Assembly: GCA_021372295.1 (NCBI GenBank) | Contig: JAJFUS010000033.1 | Coordinates: forward strand, 1-64,000 | Source of the DNA: a bacterium | Lineage (GTDB): Bacteria; Armatimonadota; UBA5829 | DNA: 64,000 bases | Direction: 5' to 3' | Shown here: in pieces, positions 9,792 to 18,210 of the stretch | Position numbering within the stretch: position 1 is the first letter of the stretch | How the letters are laid out: each line of letters starts with the position of its first letter | Position numbers and translations under genes: made by a program | Notes under the pieces: model-generated | Database searches by the model: none | Told to the model about the DNA's origin: nothing | Seen by the model: only the letters and a program-made list of their open reading frames with translations

Positions 9792-9893
9792 ATGATTACT
9801 AAATCCTATTTGATAGTGCGCGGAGGCAATTATAGTTGGGGCTGGCGACACTCGAGTCAGAGTGGAGCAGCCGCATTAACGTACGTCAAGTAG
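9792..9893 (+). CDS. Putative tryptophan-operon leader peptide
   Basis: A 33-codon open frame from ATG 9792 to TAG 9891-9893, absent from standard gene calls because of its size. It contains two Trp codons close together (9837-9839 and 9843-9845; peptide context NYSWGWRH). They lie directly at the left arm of a hairpin (9840-9872). The downstream genes are trpS, trpE, trpG and trpD, so the peptide fits the role of sensing charged tRNA-Trp by ribosome stalling. The predicted transcript start leaves almost no 5' leader, so translation would be leaderless. An alternative frame from TTG 9836, nine bases after GGAGG, has one Trp codon and ends at 9904. Confidence 0.65.
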   Translation: MITKSYLIVRGGNYSWGWRHSSQSGAAALTYVK

Positions 9894-9954
9894 AAGCATC
9901 ATAACCGGGAAATAACAGTCGCGGGCCGCTCCACAGGGGTGTCCGCGGCTTTTT
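9840..9954 (+). promoter_or_regulatory. Transcription attenuator with mutually exclusive hairpins
   Basis: Three pairings compete. Hairpin 1 joins GGCTG (9840-9844) and CACTC (9849-9853) with GAGTG (9860-9864) and CAGCC (9868-9872). The antiterminator joins TGGAGC and GCC (9863-9868, 9870-9872) with GGC and GCTCCA (9924-9926, 9928-9933). The terminator joins GCCGC (9925-9929) with GCGGC (9945-9949), followed by five T. A ribosome stalled at the Trp codons blocks hairpin 1 and lets the antiterminator form; a ribosome reaching the stop codon leaves hairpin 1 and the terminator free. This is the classical trp attenuation logic, read from the sequence; function is inferred. The terminator stem is short. 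Confidence 0.65.
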
Positions 9955-9984
9955 ATATGTGTGCGTAAGCACGCTGGCAGGTAT

Positions 9985-10021
9985 AAAGGCCGAGGATCAT
10001 ATTGATTATCCTCGGCCTTTT
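9985..10021 (+). terminator. Strong hairpin terminator just upstream of trpS
   Basis: GGCCGAGGAT (9988-9997) pairs perfectly with ATCCTCGGCC (10008-10017), flanked by AAA and TTTT, giving a stem of 10-13 bp and a loop of 10 nt. It lies 26 bp before the trpS start codon. It should stop most transcription that passes the first attenuator, unless it too is regulated; alternatively it may act as an RNA stability element. Confidence 0.7.
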
Positions 10022-10046
10022 CGCATTACTAAGGAGAACTCATACC

Positions 10047-11042
10047 ATGAAAAAACGAATACTCACTGGCGACAGACCCACCGGAAAGCTGCATCTGGGG
10101 CATTATGTTGGATCGCTTAAGAACCGCGTGCGGCTCCAGCACGAATATGACACGTTTCTCATCATAGCCGACGTGCAGGCCCTCACGACCAACTGGGAGA
10201 ACCCCGATCAGCTTCCGAAAGATGTGCGCGAAATCGCAAAAGACTATCTCGCTGCGGGCATTGATCCAAACGTCGCGACGATATTCATACAGTCTATGGT
10301 TCCTGCTATTGCCGATCTGACGGTCTTGTATTCGATGTTCGTGCCGGTAAACGTGCTCAGGCACAACCCCACAATCAAAACCGAGGCCGCGCAACATGGC
10401 TACACGGACATGACTTACGGGTTTCTCGGCTACCCGGTGAGCCAGTCGGCGGATATTACGTTCTGCAAGGCGCATGTCGTGCCGGTGGGCAAAGACCAGG
10501 TTCCGCATTTGGAACTCACGCGCAAGGTGGTGCGGCGATTTAACGATCTCTACGGCGAAGTGCTGGTCGAGCCTGAAGCTATGGTACAGGGGCTTCTCAA
10601 AGGTCTGGACGGCAACAACAAGATGAGCAAGAGCCTCGGAAACGCAATATATCTGGCCGACCCGGCGGATGAGGTGAGCCGGAAAGTATCGACCGCGGTC
10701 ACCGATCCCGCTCGAATCCGCAAGAACGACCCCGGTCATCCAAAAGTCTGCACGGTGTTTTCCTATCATAAGGAGTTTAACCCGGAATCGGTCGGAGAGA
10801 TCGAAAAGGCATGCAAAAAAGGTGAGATCGGATGCGTCGAGTGCAAGAAGCGGCTCGCAAAAAGTCTGAACGATCTTCTCGACCCCATCAGAGCAAAGCG
10901 CGCATACTACGACGCGCATCCCGATGAGGTTAACGACATACTGCGTCACGGAACCCAGCGAGCGATTGAAGTCGGCAGCGAGACGCTCGCACAAGTCAAA
11001 GACGCAATGCGCATCAATTACTTTCCAAAACAAGGAGCATAA
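10047..11042 (+). CDS. trpS: Tryptophanyl-tRNA synthetase
   Basis: A 331-aa class Ic synthetase that attaches tryptophan to tRNA-Trp. The HIGH-type motif is LHLGH (residues 15-19) after TGDRPTGK, and the KMSKS loop is exact at 192-196. The start is ATG 10047, 10 nt after AAGGAG; an upstream in-frame start would add 15 residues unlike the family. It is the first structural gene after the attenuator and sits 3 bp before trpE. Pairing the synthetase with biosynthesis genes in one operon supports control by the level of charged tRNA-Trp. Confidence 0.96.
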   Translation: MKKRILTGDRPTGKLHLGHYVGSLKNRVRLQHEYDTFLIIADVQALTTNWENPDQLPKDVREIAKDYLAAGIDPNVATIFIQSMVPAIADLTVLYSMFVPVNVLRHNPTIKTEAAQHGYTDMTYGFLGYPVSQSADITFCKAHVVPVGKDQVPHLELTRKVVRRFNDLYGEVLVEPEAMVQGLLKGLDGNNKMSKSLGNAIYLADPADEVSRKVSTAVTDPARIRKNDPGHPKVCTVFSYHKEFNPESVGEIEKACKKGEIGCVECKKRLAKSLNDLLDPIRAKRAYYDAHPDEVNDILRHGTQRAIEVGSETLAQVKDAMRINYFPKQGA

Positions 11043-11045
11043 GCA

Positions 11046-12560
11046 ATGAGCGCCTATTACCCGGACAAGCAAGAGTTTGAGAAACGCGCGAAAAACGGCA
11101 ACATGACGCCCGTATATAAAGAAATTCTGGCGGACATGGAGACTCCTGTCTCGGCATTCAAAAAGATAGGATACAGGTTACAGGGTACAGGGTACAGAAA
11201 AGACAGCGATTACTCGTTCCTGCTGGAAAGCGTTGAAGGTGGGGAGCGAATGGCGAGGTTTTCGTTTCTTGGAAGCGAGACGAACCTTGTAATTAAGAGC
11301 AAAGGCCGGGACGTCGAGATTACGCGGGATGGTCGGATCGAACATATCGCGCTCGAACCCGGCAAAGACGTGCTTCACGTGCTCAAAAACGAGATGACAA
11401 ACCTGCATTACGTGCCCGACCCCGATTTGCCCCGGTTTTGCGGCGGTGCGGTCGGATTTATGGGCTATGACATGGTTCGTTTCTTCGAGGATCTGCCGGA
11501 CACGACCACCGACGACCTCAACATGCCGGACTGCACCCTGATCTTCACCGACACACTGCTTATATTCGACCACGTGCGGCATCGGATTCGAGTGGTCTGC
11601 AACGCGAGAATCGACGGCGACCCGGACTCGGCATATAGTCGAGCCATAGTCAAAATCGACAAAGCCATCGAACTGCTCAGAACATCCACGAACACGAGCG
11701 TCGAGACGAGAAGAGCAGACCCGCCCGCCATAACTTCAAACTTTACTAAGCCGGACTTTGAGAACGCCGTCACCAGGTGCAAAGAGTATATCGCGGCGGG
11801 TGACGCCATACAGATCGTGCTTTCACAGCGGTTCCAGACAAAAGTCACTGCCGATCCATTTGATGTATATCGCGCGCTGCGCAGTCTGAACCCGTCGCCG
11901 TATATGTATTATCTCTCGTACGGTGAGACCAAGCTGATCGGGTCGTCGCCGGAGATTCTCGTCACTGAAGAACGCGGAAACGTGACCGTCCGTCCGATTG
12001 CTGGAACCCGGCCAAGAGGCGTTACACCTAATCAAGACCTTGCGCTTGAAGCCGAACTCCTCGCGGACGAAAAAGAACGCGCCGAACACATTATGCTGGT
12101 CGATTTGGGACGCAATGACATCGGCCGGGTATGCAGGTACGGCAGCGTGAATGTGGACGAGTTGATGGTGATCGAACGATATTCGCATGTAATGCATATC
12201 GTCTCGAACGTTCGCGGCAAACTCAACCCCGACAAAGATCAGTTCGATCTCCTGCGGGCATGTTTCCCGGCGGGAACTGTCTCGGGCGCGCCAAAGGTCA
12301 GAGCCATGCAAATCATAGATGAACTCGAACCAACAAGACGTGGTTCTTATGCGGGCGCGATAGGCTATTTCAGTTACTCAGGCAACATGGATGTGTGTAT
12401 AACTATACGAACTATTCTGATACAAGGCGATACTGCTTATGTTCAAGCTGGTGCAGGAATTGTCGCTGACTCTGAACCCGAAAAAGAGTATCAGGAAACG
12501 CAAAACAAAGCTATGGCAATGATCAAAGCACTGGGCATGGCGGAAGCGGGATTGGAGTAG
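11046..12560 (+). CDS. trpE: Anthranilate synthase component I
   Basis: A 504-aa chorismate-binding enzyme that, with TrpG, makes anthranilate. The N-terminal LLES tryptophan-feedback motif is present (YSFLLESVEGGERM). The C-terminal catalytic part shows RPIAGTRPRG, DLGRNDIGRVC, FPAGTVSGAPKVRAMQII and GAGIVADSEPEKEYQE. The ribosome site GGAG precedes the ATG. Odd: just before LLES there is an extra stretch reading IGYRLQGTGYRK, encoded by four tandem copies of a GGNTACA heptamer (11169-11196). It keeps the frame and looks like a recent repeat insertion in a loop near the feedback site. Confidence 0.96.
   Translation: MSAYYPDKQEFEKRAKNGNMTPVYKEILADMETPVSAFKKIGYRLQGTGYRKDSDYSFLLESVEGGERMARFSFLGSETNLVIKSKGRDVEITRDGRIEHIALEPGKDVLHVLKNEMTNLHYVPDPDLPRFCGGAVGFMGYDMVRFFEDLPDTTTDDLNMPDCTLIFTDTLLIFDHVRHRIRVVCNARIDGDPDSAYSRAIVKIDKAIELLRTSTNTSVETRRADPPAITSNFTKPDFENAVTRCKEYIAAGDAIQIVLSQRFQTKVTADPFDVYRALRSLNPSPYMYYLSYGETKLIGSSPEILVTEERGNVTVRPIAGTRPRGVTPNQDLALEAELLADEKERAEHIMLVDLGRNDIGRVCRYGSVNVDELMVIERYSHVMHIVSNVRGKLNPDKDQFDLLRACFPAGTVSGAPKVRAMQIIDELEPTRRGSYAGAIGYFSYSGNMDVCITIRTILIQGDTAYVQAGAGIVADSEPEKEYQETQNKAMAMIKALGMAEAGLE
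11169..11196 (+). repeat. Heptanucleotide tandem repeat (GGNTACA)x4 inside trpE
   Basis: Four contiguous units, GGATACA, GGTTACA, GGGTACA and GGGTACA, lie in frame within trpE. Unit length 7 with one variable position resembles the short tandem heptamer repeats known from cyanobacteria and other genomes. They encode residues absent from typical TrpE proteins. Confidence 0.8.
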
Positions 12561-12564
12561 ATAA

Positions 12565-13125
12565 ATGATACTGATAATAGACAACTACGATAGCTTTACC
12601 TATAACCTTGTGCAGTATATAGGCGAAATGGGACAGCAGCTCAAGGTATTCCGAAACGACAAGATCGCGCTGGAAGAAATCGAAGAGATTAGGCCGGACA
12701 AAATCGTTTTGTCGCCGGGGCCATGCACTCCGAACGAGGCCGGAATATCGCTTTCAGTGATCGAACGGTTCGCCGGCAGAATTCCTATCCTGGGGGTGTG
12801 CCTGGGTCATCAAAGTGTCGGGCAGGCGTTTGGAGGAGAGATCGTGCGCGCTCAGAAGCCTATGCACGGCAAGACCTCGCTGATCCACCACGACGGCCAG
12901 GGCGTATTCAAAGACATGCCCAACCCACTTGAAGCGACGCGGTATCACTCGCTGATTATTCGTCGGGAGACCATTCCCGATTGTCTGCAAATCACCGCAG
13001 AAACCGACCGGCACGAGATAATGGGCGTGCGTCACAAAGACTACCCAATCGAGGGCGTGCAGTTCCACCCCGAGTCCATATTGACTCAGGATGGAAAGAA
13101 ACTGTTGGCGAATTTTGTCGAATAA
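12565..13125 (+). CDS. trpG: Anthranilate synthase component II (glutamine amidotransferase)
   Basis: A 186-aa class I glutaminase that supplies ammonia to TrpE. The nucleophile is C79 in [16 protein letters not shown]; the catalytic His and Glu are in [10 protein letters not shown] near the C-terminus. The oxyanion segment [12 protein letters not shown] is also present. It starts 4 bp after trpE with a GGAG ribosome site. Such proteins may also serve aminodeoxychorismate synthase (PabA), but placement between trpE and trpD favours TrpG. Confidence 0.94.
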   Translation: MILIIDNYDSFTYNLVQYIGEMGQQLKVFRNDKIALEEIEEIRPDKIVLSPGPCTPNEAGISLSVIERFAGRIPILGVCLGHQSVGQAFGGEIVRAQKPMHGKTSLIHHDGQGVFKDMPNPLEATRYHSLIIRRETIPDCLQITAETDRHEIMGVRHKDYPIEGVQFHPESILTQDGKKLLANFVE

Positions 13126-13159
13126 CTAATTTTCTGGCTTTCTGACTTGGAGACGACTG

Positions 13160-14197
13160 ATGATAAGAGATGCGATAAAAAAGATAGTTGAGGGCGATAA
13201 CCTGACCCTCGAAGAAGCGATGCTTGCGATGACCGAAATTATGGACGGCGAGGCCACGCCCGCGCAGGTAGCGTCGTTTATCACCGCAATGAGAATGAAA
13301 GGCGAAACCGTCGATGAAATCACGGGATTTGTCAAAGTCATGCGCGACAAGGCGATCAAGGTTAAACCAAAATGTTCTACACTCTTAGACACATGCGGGA
13401 CCGGCGGCGATAAGCTCGACACGTTCAATATATCAACCACCGCGACGTTTGCAATTGTGGGAGCTGGAGTCACCGTCGCAAAACATGGCAATCGAGCGGC
13501 ATCTAGCACCTGCGGCAGCGCGGATGTGCTTGAAGCTCTCGGCGTCAAGCTCGATCTCAACGCGGATCAGATCGCGACATGCATTGACCAGGCGGGCATC
13601 GGTTTTATGTTCGCGCCAATGATGCACCCGGCTGTGAAACATGCCGTGGGTCCGCGCAGAGAAATCGGGATTAGAAACGTATTCAATATGCTCGGCCCTA
13701 TGACCAATCCCGCCGATGCAAAACTTCAGGTGATCGGCGTATTCTCGCCAGATATTACCGAGACCGTGGCTCAGGTATTGAAAGCGCTGGGGACCGAGCG
13801 GGCAATGGTTTTTCACGGCATGATCGGGTTGGACGAAATGTCCACGCTGGGTGAAACCAAAATCAGCGAACTCAAGGACGGCGAAGTGCGAACCTATACG
13901 ATCAGTCCGGCGGATGTCGGCCTGGCGGCAGCGTGTCCTAAAGATATTGCGGCGGGCAGCGGCAGCGTTACGGAAAACGTTCAAGCTCTGTTGAGCGTCC
14001 TTGAGGGTGAGAAAAGCGCTAGGCGCGACATCGTGCTGCTGAATGCGGCGGCGGCGCTGGTGGTGGCGGATAAAGCGGCTGACCTGCGCGAAGGCATCGC
14101 TGTGGCTGCTCATTCGATTGATTCGGGGGCCGCGATGAGCGCTCTGGAGAAGTTCAAAGCTGTTACGGTTGCCACGCGCGCATCGGATATGGTATAA
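13160..14197 (+). CDS. trpD: Anthranilate phosphoribosyltransferase
   Basis: A 345-aa enzyme that joins anthranilate to PRPP. The PRPP and metal motif DTCGTGGDKLDTFNIST, the segment VAKHGNRAASSTCGSADVLE and GIRNVFNMLGPMTNP are all present. A GGAG ribosome site precedes ATG 13160. It is the last trp gene of the operon: trpC, trpF, trpB and trpA do not follow, so the later steps must be encoded elsewhere. The next gene, rpmE, begins 61 bp downstream. Confidence 0.95.
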   Translation: MIRDAIKKIVEGDNLTLEEAMLAMTEIMDGEATPAQVASFITAMRMKGETVDEITGFVKVMRDKAIKVKPKCSTLLDTCGTGGDKLDTFNISTTATFAIVGAGVTVAKHGNRAASSTCGSADVLEALGVKLDLNADQIATCIDQAGIGFMFAPMMHPAVKHAVGPRREIGIRNVFNMLGPMTNPADAKLQVIGVFSPDITETVAQVLKALGTERAMVFHGMIGLDEMSTLGETKISELKDGEVRTYTISPADVGLAAACPKDIAAGSGSVTENVQALLSVLEGEKSARRDIVLLNAAAALVVADKAADLREGIAVAAHSIDSGAAMSALEKFKAVTVATRASDMV

Positions 14198-14258
14198 TTC
14201 ACTACGTAAAAGTCAGTAATTGAGCATGACCCCAAGTATCTTTCGGAAAGGTGACATA

Positions 14259-14477
14259 ATGAAAGCGGGAATTCATCCGAAATACGAGAAGACACAGGTT
14301 ACCTGCGCGTGCGGGAACACCTTTGAAACCAGATCGACGGCCGACGAGATCAGAGTAGAAATCTGTTCCGCGTGCCACCCGTTCTTTACAGGCAAGCAAA
14401 AAATCGTGGACACTGAGGGCCGCGTCGAGAAGTTCCTTGCCAAGTACGGCATGAAAAAGAATGAAGAAGAGCAATAG
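14259..14477 (+). CDS. rpmE: 50S ribosomal protein L31, zinc-binding type
   Basis: A 72-aa L31 beginning [11 protein letters not shown], the usual L31 start, from ATG 14259 after GAAAGGTGA. Cysteines in TCACGN and ICSACHPF form the CxC/CxxC zinc site, so this is the zinc-containing form. The core [18 protein letters not shown] is typical. An upstream in-frame codon would add 13 unmatched residues and was rejected. It is followed by a hairpin terminator. Confidence 0.95.
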   Translation: MKAGIHPKYEKTQVTCACGNTFETRSTADEIRVEICSACHPFFTGKQKIVDTEGRVEKFLAKYGMKKNEEEQ

Positions 14478-14500
14478 CTTTTCTTGACGTCTAACAACCG

Positions 14501-14551
14501 GGAAGCGATCTTGACGGCTGATTTTTTGGTCGTCGGGCGCTTCCTTTACTT
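14501..14551 (+). terminator. Intrinsic terminator after rpmE
   Basis: GGAAGCG (14501-14507) pairs with CGCTTCC (14538-14544) around a 30-nt loop that can form a smaller GAC/GTC stem, followed by TTTACTTTT. It separates rpmE from the DUF1385 gene. Confidence 0.6.
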
Positions 14552-14575
14552 TTGTCCGGAAACGGCAGGTGTATT

Positions 14576-15631
14576 GTGGCGAATCTAGAGAAAAAGGAAT
14601 TTCACTACGGCGGCCAAGCCGTCATAGAAGGCGTTATGATGCGCGGGCCAAAGGACTACGGTATCGCAGTCAGGAAAGCCGACGGCGAGATAGTTTCACG
14701 CAAGGAGGACGTCGAGAGTATCCTCGGGCGGTTCAAGTGGCTCAACAAGCCATTCCTTCGCGGCACGTTGGCGCTCATCGACTCTATGACCCTCGGTATC
14801 AAGGCGCTCATGTTCTCGGCTGATATTGCAATGAAAGATGCAGTCGAGGCTGATGCAGCCGCTAACGTTGATAAGCCCGGCAAGCAGAGCAAGGAAGTAG
14901 CTCGCGCCGAAGCCGAACTGGAAGCCATTGAGAAAAAGGGCGGCAGTATAAATGACATCGCCCTGAGCGCTATGATGTTCGTCGGGCTTGCGATGGGCGT
15001 TGGGCTATTCTTCTTTGTGCCGATTGTCCTGACAAAGCTCTTGAACTCGCACATTCACGTGGGGTGGCAGCTTACGGCTGTCGAGGGCTTTATCAAGATC
15101 GTCATATTCGTAGGTTACGTTATGGCAATCTCACTGATGAAGGACATACGGCGCGTGTTTCAGTATCATGGAGCCGAACACAAAACGATCAACGCCTATG
15201 AAGCCGGCGTCGAACTGACTGTCGATAACGTCAAGCGCTACAGCAAAGTGCATGTGCGCTGCGGAACCAGCTTCATACTGGTGGTGCTGGTCACGAGCAT
15301 TATTGTGTTTATGATTATCGCGGATCATCTGCCGCACGGTAGCTTGGCGGAGCATAGCAAGATCAGTTATCTGGTGCGCTGGCTGTATAAAATCGCGCTG
15401 CTGCCGTTTGTCGCGGGGATCGCTTATGAAGTGATTCGATTCGCTGGGAAGTTCAAAGATTCGTTTATGACAAAACTGCTCACGTTCCCCGGCCTGTTGA
15501 TGCAAAAGATTACTACTCGCGAGCCTGAACCCGAGATGATCGAAGTTGCGATCAGGTCGCTTGAAAGCGTGTTCGAGAAAGAGACCGAGCGCGAGGAAAA
15601 GGAAACCGAAGTTGTTCGAGAAACTAGCTGA
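14576..15631 (+). CDS. DUF1385 family membrane protein
   Basis: A 351-aa protein of the DUF1385 (YqhQ-like) family. The N-terminus [14 protein letters not shown] and the segment [13 protein letters not shown] are hallmarks. Hydrophobic stretches predict about four membrane segments (roughly residues 130-155, 170-190, 230-255 and 270-295). GTG 14576 is preferred because it follows AGGTG and gives [16 protein letters not shown] 14552 would add 8 residues. The biochemical role of the family is not established. The gene order L31, DUF1385, prfA, prmC is common in several phyla, pointing to an old linkage with translation genes. Its last bases overlap prfA. Confidence 0.85.
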   Translation: MANLEKKEFHYGGQAVIEGVMMRGPKDYGIAVRKADGEIVSRKEDVESILGRFKWLNKPFLRGTLALIDSMTLGIKALMFSADIAMKDAVEADAAANVDKPGKQSKEVARAEAELEAIEKKGGSINDIALSAMMFVGLAMGVGLFFFVPIVLTKLLNSHIHVGWQLTAVEGFIKIVIFVGYVMAISLMKDIRRVFQYHGAEHKTINAYEAGVELTVDNVKRYSKVHVRCGTSFILVVLVTSIIVFMIIADHLPHGSLAEHSKISYLVRWLYKIALLPFVAGIAYEVIRFAGKFKDSFMTKLLTFPGLLMQKITTREPEPEMIEVAIRSLESVFEKETEREEKETEVVRETS

Positions 15632-16682
15632 TGTAGAGGATAGATACGCTGCGCTTGAGGAGCGGCTCGCCGACCCGGATATAGTCAAAGACCCACGTGA
15701 ATACCAACAGGTGGCGAAGGCTCATTCAGATCTGGCGGAGATAGTCGCGAAGTGGCGCGAGTATAAGCAGGTTAAGGATCAACTCGCTGGCACCGAAGAA
15801 ATGCTTCACGAGAAGCTCGATCCAGAAATGCGCGAACTCGCTCAGATGGAACTCGACGAACTCAAGGAGAAAATTCCTCCGCTTGAGGATCAGCTTCGAC
15901 TAATGCTTCTGCCTAAAGACCCCAATGACGACAAGGACGTAATCGTCGAGATTCGCGCCGGGACCGGCGGCGAGGAGGCGGCTTTGTTCGCGGGCGACCT
16001 TTTGCGAATGTACATGCGTTTTGCCGAGCGCCAGGGTTGGAGAGCCGATCTGATGAGTGCCGAAGATACGGGAATTGGCGGTTATCGGCAGGCAACGCTT
16101 GAAATCAAGGGCAAGGGCGCGTACAGCAGGCTCAAGTTCGAAGGTGGAGTTCACCGGGTTCAAAGAGTTCCCGCCACGGAGTCCAGCGGGCGGATCCATA
16201 CATCGGCTGCAACGGTTAGCGTGCTGCCGGAAGCCGATGACATTGACGACGTTCGCGTCAACGATGACGACATCGAAATCGACACCTATCGTTCCGCGGG
16301 CGCGGGCGGTCAGAACGTACAGAAGAACGAGACCGCGATCCGCATTACTCATAAGCCGACGGGGATTGTCGTAACATGCCAAGACGAGCGTTCGCAGCTT
16401 CAAAATAAACTCCGCGCAATGCAGATTCTCAAATCCAAATTGCTTGATATGGAGCAGCAGGCTCAGCGCGAGGAGATCGACTCGGCGCGCCGGCTGATGG
16501 TTCGTTCGGGCGACAGAAGCGAAAAGAGCCGCACATACAACTACCCTCAAAACCGCATCACCGACCATCGGATCGATTACACAATCTACAACCTGCCCGC
16601 GTTTATGGACGGCGAAATCGACGATATGATCGACCGGCTGATTGCTGTCGATCAGGCCGACAAGCTGCAGGCCGTAAGCTGA
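15612..16682 (+). CDS. prfA: Peptide chain release factor 1
   Basis: A 356-aa RF1, which recognises UAA and UAG stops. The start is TTG 15612, giving [19 protein letters not shown], the usual RF1 opening and length; it lies inside the end of the DUF1385 gene, after AGGAAAAGGAAA. The codon-recognition tripeptide PAT is in [13 protein letters not shown], and the GGQ hydrolysis motif in [16 protein letters not shown]. The gene for its methylase, prmC, is 17 bp downstream. Confidence 0.95.
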   Translation: MFEKLADVEDRYAALEERLADPDIVKDPREYQQVAKAHSDLAEIVAKWREYKQVKDQLAGTEEMLHEKLDPEMRELAQMELDELKEKIPPLEDQLRLMLLPKDPNDDKDVIVEIRAGTGGEEAALFAGDLLRMYMRFAERQGWRADLMSAEDTGIGGYRQATLEIKGKGAYSRLKFEGGVHRVQRVPATESSGRIHTSAATVSVLPEADDIDDVRVNDDDIEIDTYRSAGAGGQNVQKNETAIRITHKPTGIVVTCQDERSQLQNKLRAMQILKSKLLDMEQQAQREEIDSARRLMVRSGDRSEKSRTYNYPQNRITDHRIDYTIYNLPAFMDGEIDDMIDRLIAVDQADKLQAVS

Positions 16683-16693
16683 TTGTCCGAACT

Positions 16694-16721
16694 GGAGAGT
16701 TGAGAGTGGAGAGCGAAGAGC
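16694..16721 (+). repeat. Heptanucleotide repeat (GGAGAGT-type)x4 at the prmC start
   Basis: Units GGAGAGT, TGAGAGT, GGAGAGC and GAAGAGC. The only usable start codons of prmC (TTG 16700, GTG 16706) lie inside the repeat. The same family occurs at 41057-41084 and 63444-63490 on the other strand. Confidence 0.75.
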
Positions 16722-17584
16722 TTGAAGTCGCGGATGCCTCATCGTCTGCTTATAAAGAACTGATTGCCGCAGCTCAACAACTTGCAAGCGCGGGCATAGA
16801 AAATCCCCAGTTGGAATCTCAACTTATGATGGCAAAGGCGTTGGACTGTTCACGCAGCGACATAATCGCACACCCCGAACGTCCGCTTTCAGATTCGGAG
16901 CGCAACGCTTTTCACCTGATGGTCGATAAACGCGCCTCGCGCTATCCGCTTGCGTATATACTCGGCAAAAAAGAGTTTTACGGCCTGGATATTGAAGTTG
17001 CGCCTGGCGTCCTCATCCCAAGGCCTGAGACTGAGATTCTCGTTGAAACAGCAATCTCCCGCCTTAGCGGCAGACCAATGATCGCGGACATCGGCACGGG
17101 CAGTGGAGCAATTGCAGTCGCAATCGCATCCAACTTGCCCGAAGCGATTGTCTGCGCAACAGAGATTTCGCCCGAAGCTCTGAAGGTGGCGCGGCGCAAT
17201 ATATCGAATTATCAATTGTCGGAAAGAGTGACTCTCATAGAGGGCGATCTTTTGGAGCCTCTGACGAAGTTTCAAGATGAGTTCGACGCGATAATCTCGA
17301 ACCCACCGTATATACCCAGCGCGGAAATCGACTCGCTGGAACCGGAGGTATCGATGCACGAACCGCGCTGCGCTCTAGACGGCGGCCCAGACGGCCTCGA
17401 CGTATATCGCAGGCTGATGCCGGAGGCTTTAGGGCTTCTAAAAGACTGTGGATTTGTCGCAGTGGAAGTTGGAATCGACGAAGCGGGTGACGTCAAGCAG
17501 ATTGCGCTCTCGGCAGGGTATCGTGAAGTCGACATAGTGCGCGATCTCGCCGAGATTGAAAGGGTCGTGGTTGCCTGTAGATGA
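16700..17584 (+). CDS. prmC: Release factor glutamine methyltransferase
   Basis: A 294-aa PrmC/HemK that methylates the Gln of the GGQ motif in release factors. The SAM motif is IADIGTGSGAIAVAIA and the catalytic NPPY is in ISNPPYIP. The N-terminal helical domain starts around SAYKELIAAAQQ. The first 17 residues are not family-like and are encoded by a heptamer repeat that also supplies the start codon (TTG 16700 or GTG 16706). The stop overlaps the next gene by 4 bp. Confidence 0.93.
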   Translation: MRVESEELEVADASSSAYKELIAAAQQLASAGIENPQLESQLMMAKALDCSRSDIIAHPERPLSDSERNAFHLMVDKRASRYPLAYILGKKEFYGLDIEVAPGVLIPRPETEILVETAISRLSGRPMIADIGTGSGAIAVAIASNLPEAIVCATEISPEALKVARRNISNYQLSERVTLIEGDLLEPLTKFQDEFDAIISNPPYIPSAEIDSLEPEVSMHEPRCALDGGPDGLDVYRRLMPEALGLLKDCGFVAVEVGIDEAGDVKQIALSAGYREVDIVRDLAEIERVVVACR

Positions 17585-18210
17585 ACTGTATCATACTCAA
17601 ACCCGGTCAGGCGTCGATTGTGGCGGCTGCCGACGCGATCAGGCGGGGCGAACTGGTGATATTCCCGACTGAGACTGTCTACGGCCTTGCCACAGATGCG
17701 CTGAACGAATCGGCGGTCAGGCGCGTTTTTGAGGTGAAAGGCCGAATGGAAAACCATCCGCTGCCGGTGCAAGTCGCAGGAGTTGAACATCTTGGTCAGG
17801 CGGCATCGGATGTGCCTGAAAACGCCAGGCTGCTCGCCCAGCGCTTTTGGCCGGGGCCGCTCACTCTCGTAATGAAAAAAAATGAGTCCATACCGGGCAT
17901 CGTCAGCGGCGGCCTGGATACCATAGGAATAAGAGTGCCGGATCACCCCGTTGCGCTGGCACTGCTGCGTGAAGTGGGTTCGCCGATTGTCGCGACAAGC
18001 GCGAACTTATCGGGTCGGCCGTCACCAAAGAGCGCGCAGGAAGCGATTGCCCAACTTGGAGACAAAGTCTCGGTTACACTGGATGCGGGGGCGTGTGAGA
18101 TCGGAGTCGCGTCGACAGTTGTTGACGTCAGTTCGGACACAGTGCGCATATTGAGGCTCGGCGCAATCACGCCGGAGCAAATACACGAGGTAATTAGACA
18201 TAATGGCTAG
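17581..18210 (+). CDS. tsaC: Threonylcarbamoyl-AMP synthase (YrdC/Sua5 family)
   Basis: A 209-aa protein of the YrdC fold that makes threonylcarbamoyl-adenylate from Thr, bicarbonate and ATP for tRNA t6A37. The motif FPTETVYGLATDA and the segment RFWPGPLTLVMKK are characteristic, as is SANLSGRPSP. It lacks the extra C-terminal Sua5 domain, so the short TsaC form applies. It overlaps prmC by 4 bp (ATGA) and the next gene by 8 bp, so it is translationally coupled. Confidence 0.93.
   Translation: MNCIILKPGQASIVAAADAIRRGELVIFPTETVYGLATDALNESAVRRVFEVKGRMENHPLPVQVAGVEHLGQAASDVPENARLLAQRFWPGPLTLVMKKNESIPGIVSGGLDTIGIRVPDHPVALALLREVGSPIVATSANLSGRPSPKSAQEAIAQLGDKVSVTLDAGACEIGVASTVVDVSSDTVRILRLGAITPEQIHEVIRHNG

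Noticed and set aside
9792-9954. A T-box riboswitch upstream of trpS
   Set aside because: The AGAGTGGAGCAGCC segment looks a little like a T-box, but there is no long stem I, and the UGGA would pair with the wrong tRNA end for tRNA-Trp. The leader-peptide attenuator explains the bases better.
9789-9954. 6S RNA or another independent small RNA
   Set aside because: Promoter and terminator define about 165 nt, and CGCGGA/TCCGCG could close it, but the two halves do not pair to form the long interrupted helix of 6S RNA.
10029-11072. Long open frame (347 codons) opposite trpS
   Set aside because: Antisense to a certain gene, with no ribosome site and His/Arg-rich composition typical of a shadow frame.
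13433-14113. Open frame opposite trpD
   Set aside because: Shadow frame rich in His and Arg; no family features.
15900-16787. Open frame of 295 codons opposite prfA
   Set aside because: Shadow of release factor 1; no family features.
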